Source: Desulfobacteraceae bacterium | GTDB taxonomy: Bacteria; Desulfobacterota; DSM-4660; Desulfatiglandales; JALVMZ01 | Reading direction: 5' to 3' | DNA: 8,336 nucleotides | NCBI GenBank assembly: GCA_027032655.1 | Contig: JALVMZ010000637.1 | Location: 1 to 8,336 of the forward strand | Part shown: one piece after another, positions 5,678-8,336 of the stretch | Numbering within the stretch: the stretch's first letter is position 1 | How the letters are laid out: each line of letters starts with the position of its first letter | Position numbers and translations under genes: made by a program | The notes under the pieces: model-generated | The model's database searches: none | Told to the model about the DNA's origin: nothing | The model's input: the letters and a program-made list of their open reading frames with translations, nothing else

Positions 5678-6955
5678 ATGAATACCCAGGATTTTCAGAG
5701 GGCACTCGATATGGGAAGGCCCCCCAATATAAGGAGACTCTTTCCTAATTCCAGGGCATTGATTGTAAGCGGAAAGATTATAGACAGGGCATTGATGAAA
5801 AAGGGCGCATCAATGACCATTGCTGCAAATGCCAGGAACTATTTTGTCCTTAAAGGGACCCTTCAGGCAGCACAGAAGGCAAATGCATGTGTTATAATTG
5901 AAATAGCCCGATCAGAGGGGGGCACAAATGCATACTGTGCCATGAATTACTGGAACCTGGCAACCATGGTGGATACCCTGTGCAATCAGATGGGAATAAC
6001 AGTTCCTGTGGCAGTGCATGCGGATCATTATAAGATTAAAAGCAGAGATGATGTCCAGAGGGCAAAGCTTGAGATACCCACCATGTTTGATGCGGGAATA
6101 ACATCAATTGCCATTGATGCCTCCCATATGAGTGACGATGAAAATCTCCTTGCAAATATTGAACTCAGGCCCTACTTCCCCCTATGGGCGGGTTATGAAA
6201 CAGAGGTGGGGGAAATAAAGGGAAAGCTGGGACTTTCAACACCCGAGGAAGCAGAATTTCTCATTAAGGGTCTGAATGCTCATGGAATATTCCCTGACTG
6301 GCTGGCAGTTAATAATGGAACCACCCATGGCATTGAATCAACGGATGCTGGAATCCAGGTGGAGCTGACCGTAAAGATACATGAAGCCATAAAGGAATTC
6401 GGGGTATCAGGTGCACAGCATGGGACCTCCGGAAATAGTGCAGACAGATTGAGGAGAATCGCAAAGGAGACGAGGACCACAAAGGCCAATGTGGCAACAG
6501 CGCTTCAGATGATCTCCTGGGGGGTGAGGGTGAATCAATACGGCAATGCAGAGCTTGATGACCAGGGTCAGTTTATTAAGGAGCCTGAAAAGGGTATGTC
6601 TGATGAACTCTGGGCCGAGATGGTATCATATGCCAGGTCAAATAATTTCGCACCAGGTGATTATAAGAAACTAAATCTCCCATTTGAAAATCGTCTGCTG
6701 TCGCAGCCAAGGGAGATAAGAGAGAGAATGGCAAAGGGGGTTGAGGAGTTTGTTCTCTGGCTGCTGAAAGATGTTTTTTATGCAGATGATACTGCACCCC
6801 TTGCCATTGAGACCATCCTTGAGAGCGGTTCATTTCATCCGGGTGATAAATGCAGACAGATGGAAGACCCTGGAGAGTGGACAGAGCCAAAGATAAGGGA
6901 AAGGGCTAAAGGGATTTCAACGGATAAAGGTCCATCAGGTGATTTTGATGATTGA
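5678..6955 (+). CDS. Divergent class II (metal-dependent) ketose-bisphosphate aldolase homologue, 425 aa
   Basis: A zinc-type aldolase of the fructose-bisphosphate/tagatose-bisphosphate family, which cleaves or joins a phospho-ketose through a DHAP-like enolate. Hallmarks are 'V-H-A-D-H' at 113-117 (catalytic Asp116, metal ligand His117), 'Y-E-T-E-V-G' at 173-178, 'G-T-T-H-G' at 214-218 (metal His217) and 'Q-H-G-T-S-G' at 247-252 (metal His248). Oddities by comparison with E. coli FbaA from memory: the lysine after the HG (its K230, a phosphate contact) is Ser221; the N-I-D-T-D loop reads N-V-A-T-A (271-275); and the glycine-rich GGxE part of the second signature is missing. The C-terminus runs about 50 residues beyond the usual end. 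This suggests a substrate other than fructose 1,6-bisphosphate. A strong GGAGGA (5667-5672) sits 5 nt before the ATG. The end overlaps the next gene by 8 nt. Confidence 0.85.
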   Translation: MNTQDFQRALDMGRPPNIRRLFPNSRALIVSGKIIDRALMKKGASMTIAANARNYFVLKGTLQAAQKANACVIIEIARSEGGTNAYCAMNYWNLATMVDTLCNQMGITVPVAVHADHYKIKSRDDVQRAKLEIPTMFDAGITSIAIDASHMSDDENLLANIELRPYFPLWAGYETEVGEIKGKLGLSTPEEAEFLIKGLNAHGIFPDWLAVNNGTTHGIESTDAGIQVELTVKIHEAIKEFGVSGAQHGTSGNSADRLRRIAKETRTTKANVATALQMISWGVRVNQYGNAELDDQGQFIKEPEKGMSDELWAEMVSYARSNNFAPGDYKKLNLPFENRLLSQPREIRERMAKGVEEFVLWLLKDVFYADDTAPLAIETILESGSFHPGDKCRQMEDPGEWTEPKIRERAKGISTDKGPSGDFDD

Positions 6956-8012
6956 AACCAGTAGAATGGATTTTAAAGAAGATATGAAAAGGCTCTGGAT
7001 AAAGGATTTAAAAGAAAATGATAATGTAAAGGGCATATATCTTGTTCGTAAGAAGAAACAGGGATTGAAAAAGGATCATAGTCCATTTTTATCATTTACC
7101 CTTGCTGATAAGACAGGACAGATGGATGCCCGAATCTGGGATATGGTGGAGGAGTATTCACCTTTATTTGATGAAGGAGATATTGTAGAGATAGATGGCA
7201 CGGTGGTAAGATATAATAATCAGCTTCAGATAAGAGTGAATCGTATAAGCAGGGTGGATAGGATTCCAGATATTGGTATATTTCTGGAGCGGTCAGAACA
7301 TGACCCGGATGATATGATGAAAGAGCTCAGGGGGCTGCTCAAATCTATTGAGAATATGAATCTTAAAAAGTTATTGGACCTGTTTTTTATGGACCATGAT
7401 TTTATATCCAGATTCAAGATGGCACCTGCTGCAAAGGCCTTTCACCATGCATACATTGCGGGCCTTCTTGAGCATACACTCTGGATATGTAAGCTTGCAA
7501 AAGAATTAACTGTTCTCTATCCTGAGCTTGATAGAGATCTGTTACTCTGTGGTGCATTCCTTCATGACATTGGGAAGGTGCCGGAACTGGACCTCCAGCA
7601 CAGAATAGATTACACCGACAGTGGAAGGCTGATGGGTCATATTGTGCTGGGAGTGGAGATGTTAAATGAAAAGCTCTCCAGACTGAAAGATTTCCCTCAA
7701 GAGCTGGCAATAAAATTAAAACACCTGATACTTGCCCATCATGGAGAGTATGAATTCGGCTCCCCCAGGAGGCCCAAGATACCAGAAGCACTTGCCCTTC
7801 ACATAATAGATGACCTGGATGCAAAGTTAAAGGGACTTATATCATTTGTGGAGAAGGATCCTCAGGAGGGCTCATGGACTGAATTCAACAGAATCTTTGA
7901 AAGATATTTTCTAAAAGGGGCAATCAGGTCCAATGGAGTTTTAAATGAAAGAGCTAATTCTTCAGACATTGAGCAGGAATCATTATTTTCATTTCCTGAT
8001 AATGAAGGATGA
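6948..8012 (+). CDS. YhaM-like OB-fold/HD-domain 3'-5' exoribonuclease
   Basis: A cytoplasmic metal-dependent RNA-trimming nuclease of the YhaM/CBF1 type. An N-terminal OB-fold (about 8-105) contains the strands 'F-L-S-F-T-L-A-D-K-T-G-Q-M-D-A-R-I-W-D' and 'G-D-I-V-E-I-D-G-T-V'. An HD phosphohydrolase domain follows (about 165-300), with His176 (LLEHT), His206-Asp207 (FLHDIGK), His231, His264/265 (LAHHGEY) and Asp288 (HIIDDLD), which is the full HD metal set and the arrangement of YhaM. Its length (354 aa) is slightly above YhaM's (about 314), with a short acidic, probably disordered tail. I prefer the ATG at 6948, preceded by AGGTGA at 5 nt, over the GTG at 6939. The preferred start overlaps the aldolase stop by 8 nt, which implies translational coupling. 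Alternatives with the same domains are general HD-family nucleic-acid phosphodiesterases. Confidence 0.88.
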   Translation: MIETSRMDFKEDMKRLWIKDLKENDNVKGIYLVRKKKQGLKKDHSPFLSFTLADKTGQMDARIWDMVEEYSPLFDEGDIVEIDGTVVRYNNQLQIRVNRISRVDRIPDIGIFLERSEHDPDDMMKELRGLLKSIENMNLKKLLDLFFMDHDFISRFKMAPAAKAFHHAYIAGLLEHTLWICKLAKELTVLYPELDRDLLLCGAFLHDIGKVPELDLQHRIDYTDSGRLMGHIVLGVEMLNEKLSRLKDFPQELAIKLKHLILAHHGEYEFGSPRRPKIPEALALHIIDDLDAKLKGLISFVEKDPQEGSWTEFNRIFERYFLKGAIRSNGVLNERANSSDIEQESLFSFPDNEG

Positions 8013-8015
8013 AAG

Positions 8016-8336
8016 ATGGAGAAGAATTGTTCAGAAGTAAATTACCTCAGGCTGTCTGTAACGGATAGATGCAACCTCAGATGTAAATACTGTATGCCCG
8101 AGGAAGGTATAGACTTTGTCCCACACAGTGAAATCCTTTCATATGAGGAGCTTTTGAGGTTCGTAAGACTCTCTGTCTCTGAAGGTATCAAGAAGGTGAG
8201 AATCACCGGTGGTGAGCCCCTTGTTCGCAAAGGGATAATAGATTTTTTAACAAGACTCAACTCGCAAAATAGCTTAAGGGACATATCAATTACCACCAAT
8301 GGAGTCCTGCTTAGGGAATTTGCAAAACCATTAAAG
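8016..8336 (+). CDS. moaA: GTP 3',8-cyclase MoaA, N-terminal 107 residues, 3' end outside window
   Basis: A radical-SAM enzyme for the first step of molybdenum cofactor biosynthesis, converting GTP to 3',8-cyclo-7,8-dihydro-GTP, which MoaC then turns into cyclic pyranopterin. Visible features are the start motif 'Y-L-R-L-S-V-T-D-R-C-N-L-R-C-K-Y-C-M-P' with the 4Fe-4S ligands Cys19, Cys23 and Cys26 (C-x3-C-x2-C), 'K-V-R-I-T-G-G-E-P-L-V-R' with the SAM-contacting GGEP at 65-68, and 'TTNG' at 93-96. All are diagnostic for MoaA. The second, C-terminal cluster and the GG terminus lie beyond the window. The ATG is 3 nt after the nuclease stop, with AGGA (8006-8009) 6 nt before it inside the upstream gene. 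It is the last visible gene of the five-gene run. Molybdenum or tungsten enzymes (formate dehydrogenase and the like) are common in anaerobes, but none is visible here. Confidence 0.95.
   Translation, partial: MEKNCSEVNYLRLSVTDRCNLRCKYCMPEEGIDFVPHSEILSYEELLRFVRLSVSEGIKKVRITGGEPLVRKGIIDFLTRLNSQNSLRDISITTNGVLLREFAKPLK

Noticed and set aside
7414..7824. 136-codon minus-strand frame
   Set aside because: It is antisense to the HD domain of the nuclease, whose motifs are unmistakable; no independent evidence for a gene.
8042..8299. 85-codon minus-strand frame at the right edge
   Set aside because: It is antisense to moaA, whose cysteine and GGEP motifs lie in the plus-strand frame.

Overview
The window looks like chromosomal DNA of an anaerobic bacterium, most likely a member of the Desulfobacterota (sulfate-reducing or syntrophic deltaproteobacteria). 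This rests on the overall style of the proteins (an Hsp20 with a 'PAEQTRP' linker, a membrane-anchored PpiD/SurA-like isomerase, a YhaM-type HD/OB-fold nuclease, MoaA), the moderately AT-rich composition and the Shine-Dalgarno-led genes. It is inferred from memory of such proteins, not from a search. No rRNA, tRNA, CRISPR array, prophage or insertion-sequence transposase is visible.

Left part (1-2444, + strand): the 3' part of a small heat-shock protein gene runs in from outside the window and ends at a clear rho-independent terminator (422-447). A 635-residue PpiD-like periplasmic folding factor follows; its start is better placed at 537 than at the longest ATG (483). Both proteins serve protein quality control, but the terminator separates their transcripts.

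Middle part (2445-3675): a 310-bp convergent intergenic region holds a nested inverted repeat (2568-2719) with perfect 16-bp ends. It looks like a MITE or REP-type non-coding repeat. Beside it is a possible 24-codon ORF on the minus strand. Next comes a two-gene minus-strand operon with overlapping frames: an unrecognised 105-residue basic-tailed protein (3554-3237), then a DUF1285-like protein (3252-2755). A 121-bp divergent spacer carries a consensus TTGACA -35 box embedded in a 24-bp near-perfect palindrome (3607-3630), a good candidate operator for the plus-strand operon.

Right part (3676-8336, + strand): five tightly packed genes, probably one transcript. They encode an LsrF-like class I (Schiff-base) aldolase/thiolase, an NAD-type zinc-dependent medium-chain dehydrogenase, an unusual 425-residue class II (metal-dependent) aldolase homologue, a YhaM-like OB-fold/HD 3'-5' exoribonuclease, and MoaA (GTP 3',8-cyclase, truncated by the window end). 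The first three suggest a small carbohydrate-phosphate pathway in which a dehydrogenase works with two mechanistically different C-C lyases. The substrate cannot be read from the sequence, and no kinase, transporter or regulator is included. The aldolase-to-nuclease junction overlaps by 8 nt and the nuclease-to-moaA gap is 3 nt, so the housekeeping genes downstream are probably co-expressed with the sugar genes.
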